Below are positions 46,340 through 57,260 of a DNA stretch of 64,000 nucleotides, in pieces. The position numbers were made by a program, and so were the translations under genes. The number at the start of each line of letters is the position of its first letter. Within the stretch, counting starts at the first letter, position 1. Origin of the DNA: Bactrocera neohumeralis (lineage: Eukaryota > Arthropoda > Insecta > Diptera > Tephritidae); contig NC_065921.1 of NCBI RefSeq assembly GCF_024586455.1, forward strand, positions 75,103,226 through 75,167,225, given 5' to 3'. Under the pieces are notes generated by a model, which worked only from the letters and a program-made list of their open reading frames with translations, was not told where the DNA came from and did not search any database.

Positions 46340-48067
46340 TAGGGTAGTCGAAAAAGTCTTTTCGTATTTCTAATCAAACTTCAAATTATTTTTTTATATT
46401 TATAATGAGCTTTAATGCACCAAATATGTACCATTTTGCTCGACCACTTTTTGCCATTTTTTTCACTAGAGACATTATTCCATCAATGTAAAACATTTCT
46501 GGTTGCTCGGCGAAGAACTGCGACAAGTAATTTTCACAGGCTTCTCTTGAAGCCAACTTTACTCCATTAAGGGAGTTCTGCATTGAACCGAAACAAATGG
46601 TAGTCCGATGGTGCAAGGTCAGGGCTATATGGTGGATGCATCAAAACTTTCCAGCCAAGCTCTTCCAGTTTTTACCGAGTCATCAAAGATGTGTGTGATC
46701 TAGCGTTGTACTGATGAAAAACGAAGCCCTGTTGATCAATACTGACCATTTTTTTCCGTTGCTTGCTTCAATCTCAACAGTTATTGACAGTAAAATGGAT
46801 CGATCGTTCGTCCTGGCTGTAGCAGCTCATAATGGATGATTCCTTTCCAATCACACCAAACACTCAGTATAACCTTTCGAGGCGTCAATCCTGGCATTGC
46901 GACCATTTTTTGAGCTTCACCACGCTTGGACCATGTTCTTTTTTTAATGTATTATTTGTCGTAGATCCACTTTTCGTCTCCTGTTACCATTCGCTTCAGA
47001 AATTATTCGATTTCACTTCGTTTCAGCAAAGAATAGCAGATGTATGATGAATTTTTCATAGACAATTCATGTGGCACCCAAACATCGAGCTTCTTTTTGT
47101 AGTCAGCCTTTTTAAAGTGATTCAAAATCGTTTAATGATGAATATTAGGCTCCTAAGCGATGTCAAGGCTGCTTATGTCATGGTCCTGGTCAGGTCATGA
47201 AGTTTATAACACCCAGAAAGAAGCGTCGGATACCCTATAAAGCATATATATATCAGTATGTTGAACTAAGTCGATTTAGCCATGTCCGTCTGTCCGTCTG
47301 TATATATACGAACTAGTCCCTCAGTTTTTCGCAACAAAGTTGCTAGAGTCGTTTTGTTCACAAACGGTTGTTTGTAAGTTCTAAAACTAAAAGAGTCAGA
47401 TATAGGGTTATATATACCAAAGTGATCAGGGTGACGAGTAGAGTCGAAATCCGGATGTCTGTCTGTCCGTCCGTCCTGTGTCATTTGTCGTCCGTGCAAC
47501 TGTAACTTGATATCGAGATATCATGAAACTATAACATATAGCTTCCAAGACAAACTGAACGATCGGAATCAAAAGTGTCATTATTAAAGTACAACTTTAG
47601 GGAGGGGCATATTTGACAAGATATCTTCACGAAATTTTTTGTACAGATTATTTTCTAAGGCAACAATGTAATCGTTTTCTTCAGGCATTTCCATGTACAG
47701 TTCAAAAATGGAAGAAATCGGATAATAACCACGCCCACCTCCTATACAAAGGTTATGTTGAAAATCATTAAAAGTCCGTTAACCGAAACGTGAACACATA
47801 GTTACTAAAAAACGGCAAATGCACCTCTTTTTTTTTAAATTGAAGGGTATATTAGCTTATGAACCAAAAACCATAGCTCGAACTACTTAAACCGATTTTT
47901 GAAATTTTTGAACTTTTTTTAAACTTGACATGTACACAATATTTCGTTTATTTATTTTTTTGGTTTAATGGGTATATACATTAGGAACCAATGATGATAG
48001 CCTTTCCAACACTATATGGTATATACAATGTGATTGATAAAATACGAAAGGCTTTTTTCGACTACCC
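46340..48067 (-). mobile_element. Mariner family B, copy 2, split by a nested repeat
   Basis: Terminal repeats are at 46342-46368 (gggtagtcgaaaaagtcttt...) and, inverted, 48041-48067, matching at about 24 of 27 positions. Between them, 46386-47190 carries a transposase remnant on the minus strand: SLNGVKLASREACENYLSQF, FFAEQPEMFYIDGIMSLV and, further upstream, blocks parallel to the copy at 14739 but more decayed (for example the second Asp region around 46690 is frame-shifted). About 0.65 kb of the 154-bp-family repeat interrupts it from about 47200 to 47860. Confidence 0.82.
47200..47860 (+). repeat. Dispersed 154-bp-family element nested in the mariner
   Basis: The word gtccgtctgtccgtctgt at 47284-47301 and a second at 47457-47475, then actataacatatagcttcc (47530), gatatcttcacgaaatt (47620), ggcaacaatgtaatcg (47660) and the tail ataaccacgcccacctcc (47725). 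This gives the order of parts for the family: CTGTCCGTCTGT leader, 154-bp unit, ACCACGCCCAC tail. It is noncoding. Confidence 0.7.
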
Positions 48068-48089
48068 AATATATCAACTTTTTTTAATA

Positions 48090-48766
48090 TATGACATTAA
48101 GCAAATCAATCTACAACTTTGGTAAAGCGATATTCTAAAACATAATTTGTCAATCTCCAAAAATTTTCTAAGGATTTTTTTGATCCTTTGCAATAATTTT
48201 TTTATCTTCAAAGTAGCTGAACCTACGACCTTAAGATATTGATATTACAATACAAAATTCTTCGCTCTACAAAAAAGGTTCTTAAAATTTTTTTCATAGC
48301 ATAAGTCCTTAAAATGTTATACGCAGCTAAAGGTACACGTCAACTGACCCGATTGAACCAACAAGTGATTCATACATTTTATGTTGCTCATACGACATGG
48401 TGTGCCACGTACTTTATGCAGCATCTACATATGACATGCTATACATTTGATGCATAACTTTAACTGTGCATAACTTTTAAAGCAATATTTTAAAGAAAAA
48501 AATGCCACAGCTTTTTTGTAAAACGGAAAGTTTTGTAGTTAAATATCACTTTTTCAAAGTTGTAGATTTATTTACGTTGGAGATATAAGCTTTACGGCAA
48601 AAGACTAAAAAATAACATGTAAAATATATGGGAAAAGTATAAAATGACTGAGGTGCAGTTTAAAAGGAAAATAAACAGCATTTTTATATTATTTAAAGCA
48701 AAAATTGAATTTCAGAGGTCATTTGCAATAAAAAACCAACAACTTGAGAAGTATCAGACACCTTAA
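48090..48766. mobile_element. Fold-back MITE, both halves complementary
   Basis: The left half (48100-48400), read as its complement, and the right half (48400-48700) share blocks in mirrored order: caatctacaacttt/aaagttgtagatt, ctctacaaaaaaggtt/gcttttttgtaaaac, ataacttttaaa/tttaaaatgttat and gctcatacgacatggtgtgcc at the middle. The right end (cagacaccttaa at 48755-48766) matches the TTAGGGTGTCCG ends of the 12355 element in complement. It begins 20-30 bases after the mariner terminus. Confidence 0.68.
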
Positions 48767-48769
48767 TAT

Positions 48770-49514
48770 ACAGAAATATATTTGCGCCAGAAATTCTAAT
48801 TTTCTTTCAAATTAATTTCAATTTCACCTAGCAAAATCATCTGTGCATTTCTGACAACTCTAGTTCTCTGTGATAAATTTTCTCACATCCAAACAGGTTA
48901 GCCAACAACAAATGCGCTTCCTTTACTAAATACACCAAATGCATCATATCTGTTTGCTTGCTTTGCATTTATGATTTATGATTTTACTCAAATTTTCGAA
49001 ACTATTGACATGCCATTTGCCACTACAAATTGATTTATGCATAAATTTAATGGCACGAAATATTGTTGCAAGCGCATATGTGGCAAGCAATACATAGTAA
49101 ATTACAACGTGTGGTAATTACAGCTCAAGATAGTGCGAATTTTGCAAGACATTTCAAATTATCAATTGCATTTTGCAATATTTAAAGCAGGAATGTCTGC
49201 TCGTGAATGCAAAATATTTTAATTACTCAAATGTTTATGAGTGATAGAGAGCGTAATGTGTGTGTGGTTTAATAGGAAAAGTGCTTTGAACTGTTAATTT
49301 AAATGTAATCTCATTTACCTAAGAGCCACACTTACGAGTTAATTTGTCAAATGTTTTAATATTTATACTACAACATATTCCATGATTATTAACATTATTA
49401 TTGCTGTGGGCAAAAATTAGTAACAACTTTTTAATTTAAATTTTGAGCCAGAGCCCAATCGTCGCAATATATTTTTTATTATATTTCTAAGTTGGTATGA
49501 CTGTCGGTGACATC
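48770..49514. other. No gene recognised
   Basis: A/T-rich unique-looking sequence without open frames of note. Confidence 0.5.
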
Positions 49515-50005
49515 TACTACTGTGATCAAATTGAAAGGTGAATGATCAATTTGAAAGGTGAATGATCAAATTGAAAGGTGAATGAGCAAATTGAAAGGTG
49601 AATGAGCAAATTGAAAGGTAAAATAACCACTGTCTATTTCATCTCCTTCAAAGTAATCCCCACCCGTTGCAATACACTTATGCGAACGAATTTTCCAGTC
49701 ATCATTGCAATTGAAAAAATTCTCCGTCCTAATGGGCATCAGAGCCTTCTTCGATTCAGCTTTTATATCCCTCATTAAGTCAAAACGGTGTCCTCGGAGT
49801 GGTCATGTGAATTTGCTGAATAGCCAGAAGTTACATGATGGTAAATGAGGCGAATGCGTTGGTTGCGGCACTATCTTAGTCGAAAATGTGGCGAAGTGAC
49901 CACGAATAACCAATGCAGTAACCAGTGCAGTAACCAATGCTGTAACCAATGCAGTATGAGTATCGCACTTCTTTGTTCAATAAATTCAGACATTGTAAAA
50001 ATCGA
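49515..50005 (-). mobile_element. Internally deleted mariner, family A, copy with amplified repeats
   Basis: TA at 49515-49516 is followed by the terminal ctactg and five consecutive 20-bp units of tgatcaaattgaaaggtgaa (49523-49622). The minus strand then carries the C-terminus IKAESKKALMPIRTENFF and KCIATGGDYFEGDE (49775-49640), the PHSP region (about 49850, frame-shifted), four 12-bp units of aaccaatgcagt (49908-49955), and the start MSEFIEQRSAI (about 49990). The other terminal repeat is lost. Same architecture as the copy at 1240. Confidence 0.85.
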
Positions 50006-50179
50006 AGAATTCACTTTTATGATTGAGTATTATTCATACTTACTTGATGATCCTAATGCATTCTGTTGCAAGCCTCGTGTACAGCGACCTCACCTTTTAA
50101 AGTGTGTGTCTCCAAACCCATCTTGACTGCTCCAGTCGTGGTTCGTGTGTTGTGTTTTAGTTGTCAATTGCATTTTGTG

Positions 50180-51640
50180 GTTATCTTCTATGATGTTGCT
50201 CTCCAGCTCTTGGATGTTTCATTACTTTGACTGCTACTTCGCACACGGCTTTCCACTTGTCTAGTAATTCCACCATTTGATACTAATTTCTCTGGGTGTG
50301 GATCTATCTTGAATGAGTTTTTTAAAACCTGTCTTTCTTGGTCATATTTTTCATAATGGAACAAATTGTGCTCTACATTCACGATGGTCTGACCTCCGCA
50401 ATAATCGCATTTGTCATTGTCTTCTGTTTGTATCGCTACAAATATGATTTAATATAGTCGTGTCTTTTGAAAATTGGGGTTGGGTGAAAGCCGACTGCAC
50501 CGTGCAGTCTACTTGTATTTAGCCATGGCTCATTGTTGGGGATTTGTCGGAATGTCCAGCGACCATTTCGGTTCACTTCCCATCGTTTTTGCCAGCGCGT
50601 CACAGTATCTGCTCTGGTTTTCTCTTTTAGAGTTGTGGCTTTTACTCTATCATTTAAGGGTTGTATGAGATATTTAGCTAAGGAATGTAGAGAGGCAGCA
50701 TTTTTGGATACCGACGGAACACAGAGCATACTTTTAATGTGCAAATGGTATATGTGGAAAATGGGACGCGCCGATACAACTTAATCTCGAAGGCCTTAAA
50801 CTGACTTTAATACTCCAGCTATCAGACTTCCCTCATATTTTTTTGGTCCGTGGGTATTGAGCATTAACCGGGTTAGAGCTCTGCATACTTTTGTAGCTTG
50901 TTCGCAAGTAACTGGTTTTTCAATGGAGACGCTACAAAAGTAGACCAATAGGGACAGCAGATGACGCCATATTTTTTCTGGCACTTTTGACATTTTTCTT
51001 TAGAAAGGTTTCCCATTTCTTCATGGAAAGATGTACGATCCAAAAACGAGTCGAAATTATTAAAATTTACTACCGAAATTCGGAGACAGTGGTCTCAACT
51101 CGAAAAGCCATAAGTAACGTCTACTTTAAACGACAATCTTGCATCAAGAACAATTCCCAAATATTTGATGACTGGCTGAATGCTTTTACTTGCACCTTTT
51201 GTGCAGAATGAGCAATTCTTGGGTCTCTCTGCTAAGGTTAGTCCTTTAGTTTAGACCAGTTGTTTGGCGCACTCAGTACACTTGGCCAAGATGCCGAGTT
51301 TAAGACATTTTTGACATCGAGGGTTGCAACCAAGCAGTACTTTATTGTGAATTCCATATTTTCCAGCCAATGCATTAACTAGGGTCAGCGCTACGATTGT
51401 TGTTCTTATCTTCCTGAATACAAATTGGTTTGGGGAAAGGCAACCGGCGTCGACAACCGCCTTACTTAGTCGTTGGTAACTGATCTGCTCCAGAATTTTT
51501 CCGGCAGAGCCTAACATGCAGAGTGGTCGGTAATGGGACGGGTCTGTCAGAGGTTTGTTTGGTTTTTGCATATCTGTGACTTGGAAGATACGTTTCTGAG
51601 CTTTCATTGCGTTACACATTTTAGTTCGGAAACCATGAAG
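50180..51640 (-). pseudogene. R1-like non-LTR retrotransposon ORF2, interrupted
   Basis: Read from 51619 on the minus strand: PLTDPSHYRPLCMLGSAGKI and RLSKAVVDAGCLSPNQFVFR, the RT fingers. A deletion removes the catalytic YADD block. VIKYLGIVLDARLSF (about 51185-51140) is the thumb. After an inserted transposon end, ATKVCRALTRLMLNTHGPKK follows (50900-50840), then TVTRWQKRWEVNRNGRWTFR (50620-50560), and the Cys/His motif CDYCGG...EHNLFHY (50410-50350), where the last Cys is Tyr. Order and motifs match R1-clade ORF2. Frame changes and a missing catalytic centre make it inactive. Confidence 0.8.
50930..51118 (+). mobile_element. 5' end of transposon family C, nested in the R1-like copy
   Basis: gacgctacaaaagtag at 50925-50942 and the following 160 bases match the minus strand of 30880-30700 (terminal block, then the N-terminus RCTIQKRVEIIKIYYRNSET, parallel to IHQRVEIIKT). 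It splits the thumb region of the surrounding retrotransposon. Only this end of the transposon is present. Confidence 0.7.
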
Positions 51641-52796
51641 AGAATAGACCTTACAATTTAAGGTAAGGTAACTATTTAGTTTTTTGGTTTTGGTGGCAAC
51701 TTTGGAAAACTTGCTTTCATTTTTTATTTGTAGAAAAACTAGAGCAAGTCTATTATCTTACGTTGTTGCTTTAAAATATTGTTCTCGTTGGAACAGCCGA
51801 CTTTTACAGCAGTTGACAGCATACAAAGACCCAAAACATGCCAAATATTTATGAAATTGTCTCTTTACAGAGTTACATTCCGGCCTCTCCTCGTTAATAT
51901 GCAAACACAACATCTCTTCTTCCGCTTCCGCACACACTATAACCACTACTTTGCTGTGGTGAAAGCTGTCAGCCTTAATTCAATCCAATAAAAGTCAAAT
52001 TTAAAACCCATTGAAATCATTTCCTATTTTTCTAAGCCATTCCTTCTTATTTCCTCTCTACATGCTTGTTAGCAAGAGCTTTTTTCTTCAAGAGCACGCT
52101 GCTAAACTAGGCGAAATCAAAGGCGCCTAAACCACAAATGCCTGCACGTAGGCCACAAAAAAGCCTACAGATACACACATCGGCACACGTGTTCACACAA
52201 ATTTATGCACGGTTTGTTGTTGCTAACAGTAGGCTGGCTCGTTTGTATGCCACTGCTCAGCCACTCGGCCGCCAGTAAACGTCAAAGTCAAAGTCAGAGT
52301 CAAGCCAAGTCAATCGGAGAAAATCCTTTCGAATACTCAAGCAAAGCTGATTTTAAATTAAAAATACCAAACGAGTGTGAAAGGGGAATGATATGAGCGC
52401 AAATTCATAGACATACAAACATACTTACATATATGCATGTGAATGTGTTGCTGAAAGGAAAAGTAAAAAAAGCAAAAGTCGGGTTAAGCGTGATAAAATA
52501 TGCGTAAATGCTTAAGTGAAGAAGTGCCAAAGGATTTTGCGGCTTACTCTGGCTTGCTTGCCAAAATGTTAACGTACAAGTATATATATTCGTGTGAAAG
52601 TATGTATATTTTCCAAACAGCGTTTGTATTTGTTAGGTTTTCAAATGACATACATACATAAGTATGTACTTGTTTGCTAAAGAGAATAATATGAGGAAAA
52701 ACATAACAGATATTTGGTAGAAATTTCTTAAAGCTTACAGTTTTTTTCTTTTGAAGTTCAGTTTAGGTAAAATTTAATAGTATGGAGTCAATATTT
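51641..52796. other. No gene confidently recognised
   Basis: Unique-looking sequence that holds the small frame at 52205. Short TACATA runs lie at 52420-52440 and 52640-52670. Confidence 0.4.
52205..52396 (+). CDS. 63-codon frame with a signal-peptide-like start
   Basis: The start MHGLLLLTVGWLVCMPLLSH is a textbook hydrophobic leader, followed by SAA as a plausible cleavage site. A Lys-Arg pair comes next and then SQSQSQAK repeats, with a hydrophilic tail ending NECERGMI. It could be a small secreted protein or the first exon of one. No family is recognised. There is a weak Kozak context (aaattt before ATG) and no confirmed splice donor. Not part of any repeat I see in the window. Confidence 0.3.
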   Translation: MHGLLLLTVGWLVCMPLLSHSAASKRQSQSQSQAKSIGENPFEYSSKADFKLKIPNECERGMI

Positions 52797-53055
52797 CGTC
52801 ACCTAAAATGCAAAATAACGTAACATCACCTTTCATAAGTTTACAGGCGAAGGAAAAACGATATAAAGAACTCACTCATTTGAAACAAAATTTAAGTTTC
52901 GGTTATAAAATGCTTATATATTGGTTAGCATATACACTCATGTTGTGGTTATATATTGGTTACCATACACTCATATTGTGGTTATATATATGGTTATATA
53001 TAGGTTATTATATCTGAAAGCGATTTTCGGTTTCGTTTTTGCTTTTTAGGTGACG
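52797..53055. mobile_element. MITE of the GGTTATA family, copy 2 (short)
   Basis: cgtcacctaaaatgcaaaa at 52797-52815 and its complement with one mismatch at 53037-53055 bound a 259-bp element. The first 60 bases match 9271-9330 closely, and the interior has only about four GGTTATATA words. It is the short, clean form of the element at 9271. Confidence 0.85.
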
Positions 53056-53570
53056 ATATTTATGTCTAGATTATGCCAATTCTTTTATATCCACTCAGAA
53101 GATTATAGCATACACATGTCTTTATTGTGTCAAAACCCTTAGGCGTAACATATCAGATGTTTCCAGCTTTAGCCATCGATACACAGTTGAACGTTTGAAT
53201 AAAACATCTGAAAAGATTCGCCGAAATTGTCTTATAAGTATACATACATAAAGAAGAAGCGACACTGAGTCAGCAGTTCGGTGATTTTATGAATAAAGTC
53301 CCGGTCTTTAAGATTCCAAATTTGCTGTTGGAACTTCAGCAAGAGTAAAAGACTAGAGCCATAAGATCTAATGAAACAAATTTGTAAGTAATGCAACGAC
53401 AGTTGAACCTAATTGCTGGTATGTCCTGCTTAATCAAATCAGCGGACGCTTTACTGCCTTCTTATTTCTTAGAAAACTTAATTTACAAAGCTTATCTGAA
53501 CAGACAAAGTTTTATCAACGTCCGTCTGACCATTCCGGAATACCTGAAGACCATTTAAAAGAAGTGCATC
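53056..53570. other. No gene recognised
   Basis: No coding resemblance or repeat seen in this stretch before the retrotransposon begins. Confidence 0.45.
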
Positions 53571-53576
53571 TGGGGG

Positions 53577-55030
53577 GGATACTTTCCATGCGAGTGGAAA
53601 AATGCAATATTTGTTCTTCTCTTGAAGTCCCTTGATAAGATCAGGAGCGATCCTCGTTCTTATCGGGGCATCTGTCTCCTTCCAGTACTTGGAAAAGTGA
53701 TGGAAAGAGTTATGGTCGAACGGCTTCAGGAGCTAACGCGGGGTATGTGGTCGGATAGGCAGTATGGGTTCAGGAAAGGACGCAGTATAGAGGATGCATG
53801 ATTTTATGTTCAGAATGTTGTCAGGGGCAATGTCAGCAAACACATCCCTGGCATATTTGTTAACTTTAAGGGGATGTTTGACCACCTAAGCTGTGATCGA
53901 GTGGTGCAACGACTGGATAAGCTTGGCTGTGCGGAAATTACTCTTTGGCGTAGCTACTTTTCGGACAGAAATGAACCTCTAGTCGCCATGAATGGGAGTT
54001 TGGAGATCGGAGTGGTTGGTGGCTATCTGCAGGGTGCCATCTTTATTTGAAATTTCATGCTGAACTATTTGCTTGGATAGCTCGAGTACCTCTGTAAGTG
54101 TTGTGTTTATGCGAATGACTTTCCTAGTTGAAGGTCGCTCAGGGTGTGAGTTAGGGCGGACATGAGGATAATATTTACAAATTCAAAACACTCGAAGTTT
54201 AGTTGAGGGGGTTGACATATCGATGGAAAAAACGCTAGTAACGTTTGTTAAAGGCAGATTGTTCGTCCACCGATTGTCCGGGTGGACGGAGTCAGCAACA
54301 GGGATGTGACGAAAGTCAATTACCTGAGACTGACCACGAGTGAAAGAATGCGTTTCCCTCCACACTTGGCGAATTTGAAGGAGCGACTACAGGCAATCTT
54401 AGGCAAAGTATTTTTTCGTAGTAGTCGGGGTTTCGGGCGCCATGCTGTTCGCACCATATATCTTGGCTTATTGGCGACCTGTGCCACTTATGGAGCTACA
54501 ATATGGTGAGAAACAGCAAAGACGCTCTCGCATTGCCGAAAACTCCTCTCGAAGAACGTTGTATGATGCTTCCATGTTTGCCTGTATGTCGCACATTTTT
54601 GACGGATGCTAGGGATATCTAAGGAAAAAGTGGCTTCTCGGTGATAGGATCAGGAGTATGTAAAGCAAGACGGCTGAGACAATAGCTTAAACAGCCGGGT
54701 GACTTACTAGTACATCCGGAATGTTATGTTTGTTGATGGTAACCCAGACTCAGGTTGTGTCGGAGTCTGGATTTTCTGCTTACGGGTCATGACCCTCTGA
54801 ATGCATTTTTGCATCAGAGGCACCTATCTAATATCTGATCGAAGTGTTTCTGTGTGGCGCTGTTCGAGGATTGGATGCATGTTATTGCAGAATGCCTGAT
54901 GTGCTCGGATATTAGGAATCTGTACGTTTAGCTGGACGATTAGATGTTGGCGGTGTGATATCTACTAGTCTGAATGCCGATCAGTTATAATCGTTTGGCG
55001 TGAATCGTTTAGACGGCGAAGGCTTTTAAC
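53577..55030 (+). pseudogene. R1-clade non-LTR retrotransposon ORF2, catalytic residues lost
   Basis: Plus-strand order: LLLKSLDKIRSDPRSYRGIC and LLPVLGKVMERVMVERLQEL (RT fingers, 53608-53730), QYGFRKGRSIEDA, then FVNFKGMFDHLSCDRVVQRL, where the catalytic Asp of VDFKGAFD is Asn, GYLQGAIF, and YAND at 54108-54119 in place of YADD. The thumb KVNYLRLTTSERM (54313-54350) and ATCATYGATIW (54476-54508) follow. The Cys/His end is seen as EDWMHVIAECLMC (54873-54912). Both RT catalytic sites are mutated, and there are stops and shifts. It is the longest retrotransposon copy in the window. Confidence 0.85.
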
Positions 55031-55655
55031 TGGGTGTTAAAGTTAGCTTCTTTTGGGAATGGCGGGTGCGTGTAATATGCGTATAGAGACCACCCTCTAG
55101 TCACTAGTCCAGAGCAGTATGGAAGCTTTAATGGTTATAGTTTCGGCTAAGAGTTGATCGTAGAATCCGACCGGAAACTTAATTCTGGTACCACACGGTG
55201 CAAGAGCCCTTAAAGCTCGCTCCACCCTGCTCATGAGGACTGGCTCAGCGGTGAATATCGTGGTGGTTGTGGTTGAAAGCCAAATGCGAACGAACTGACA
55301 CTTAAGCAGTTGAATGTGGAGTTTCATTGCAAACGAGTGCCGGACACAAAGTACGGCAGAGGTTTTAAATGGCCCTCGAAGCCTACCAAGCTGGTTAGTG
55401 TGTCCATTCCATACTGCAAATCGGTACTGAAAAATTGCTGGCAATTTCAGGGCGCTGATAAATGCATTGCTTTGAGCCGTTGTGCTTTTGAGGGACGTCA
55501 GTTAAGGCTGTCGTCAACAGGTACTCACGTTTAACAAACCGAATGTTGACCATCTTTACATCTGTCTGTATATATATACATAAATTAATCGCTAAATTTG
55601 TAATACATCGCTCTTAAATTTTTCACACGTTATTTTCTTAAGAAAAAACCGCTTT
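55031..55655. other. No gene recognised; possibly retrotransposon-derived
   Basis: Frames 55097-55444 (minus) and 55310-55534 (plus) have no certain family. The G/C content resembles the preceding retrotransposon, so this may be its continuation or another element. Confidence 0.35.
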
Positions 55656-55659
55656 TTTG

Positions 55660-56080
55660 TCGGAATCCTCTAAATCGGATCACCAAAGCAGATGCCATAC
55701 AAACGGGACAATATAAAACATGTCATTGTATGAAATTTTTTGACAAGATATCTTCACGACTTTTGGCATGGATTATTGCCCGAAAACAGATGAAATCTCT
55801 GAAGAAATTGTTTAGATCGCATCAATATAGCTTATAGCTGCCATACAAACTGAATGATCAAATATATATCCTTGTTTGGAAAACTTTTTCTTTTGACGAG
55901 ATATCTTTACGAATTTTCTCGTGGATTATAGCTTGAAGCAAGGCTAAAATATCCGAATAAAATTTTCCAGATCGAACTACTATAGCATATAGCTGCTATA
56001 TAAACTAGTTCTTGTGTGGAGAACGATTTTATTTGAGAAGTTCTCTTCACAAATGGTTTTCGCTATCATTAATGATTTTG
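55660..56080 (+). repeat. Three diverged units of the 154-bp family
   Basis: Units start near 55676, 55818 and 55973 with tcggatcaccaaag, tcgcatcaatatagc and tcgaactactatagc, followed by gctgccatacaaact and gatatcttcacga blocks. Spacings are 142 and 155. Confidence 0.75.
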
Positions 56081-57082
56081 TCTTTCACACATGTCTGGAA
56101 ATGTTTCCTTAAACATTAGTGATTCAAAATATATAATTTCTCAGAAATAACCATAGTTGCTGTAATCAGCCACAAATTCTTAATTAACCCAAAAACAGTT
56201 GATTGCACATTTTCCCCATTTGAAGTGTTCAAAGGAATAGCATATCCTTAGCGAAATTCTTCTCATCTAAAAATACATATACTTGTTAATACAAATATGC
56301 ATGCTTATATGTATGTATGTGTGTATATGCCTTCCTCAACAAATATTTGTCCTCGCATGCTCTTTAATCGGAATTTCGTAATTGAATTGCTGATAGTGGG
56401 ATTCGTGCCTCAGGCGAAGTTCAACATGCAATATGTTAATATACAAGCTCATCTTTATTTAACTATATAATAACATATACATATATAAATAAAAATACAT
56501 CAGTGTGCATGTGTGCGTGTGTAGCCAGAACATTCCACATCAAATTGACAAGCAATTTTTGTATGTTAACCGACAGCTGTGCAAGTTCATTAACACCGGA
56601 TTCATGTTTCGAGGACAGAAAAGTGGAGAAATTCCTTTGGCAACATAATGGAGTTTTGCGAGATTTGCGCTTTATTTGGCTTATCGTGTGGAAGGACATG
56701 CGAATATATGCAAACATATGTATAAGTAAAATTTATATATATTGTATTATCATGTATGTCCGCAGATATATTCATTAAAGTTTATACGTATATACACATA
56801 ACTATGTACTTTGGACAATCCATGTTATTTACACTTTGCGGTCAAGTTTACGTTGATCAAATTATTTTATTTCCACTTTGTGTGTGTGTTGCATCAATAT
56901 TGTACTGAAGTTTATGAGCAGTAATACTCATATGCATATAAAGTGCTTTAGAAGTAATGTATAGCGCCTAAAAGCATTTTTGGCTTGCTGGCATGTGAAT
57001 AAACAAATTTTGTTAGGCGATTTCTGATCAGGAACTTTTCTGTATGCATAAAATGTTTCCAATTTTCCTGAAATCGCAATAT
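56081..57082. other. No gene recognised
   Basis: A/T-rich with TATG microsatellites (about 56305-56325, 56465-56490). Overlapping frames at 56463-56778 on both strands have no family resemblance. Confidence 0.45.
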
Positions 57083-57260
57083 ATACGAGGGCTGCTATAT
57101 ATATTCTGGCCTAGGGCAACACTAAGTGTTGTCAGGTGCAATCTGACATTTCCATTGGAAAGTTTGACATTTTTTAGCATAACATCACTCAGAACGTTTT
57201 GTCATTTAATCGTGAATTGTTTTATTTACAGTGAATTAAAAAATTCATCTCGGCCAAAAA

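Noticed and set aside
56463..56778. Overlapping frames on both strands with a CMCACVARTF start
   Set aside because: Flanked by TATA/TGTG microsatellites, with no family resemblance on either strand.
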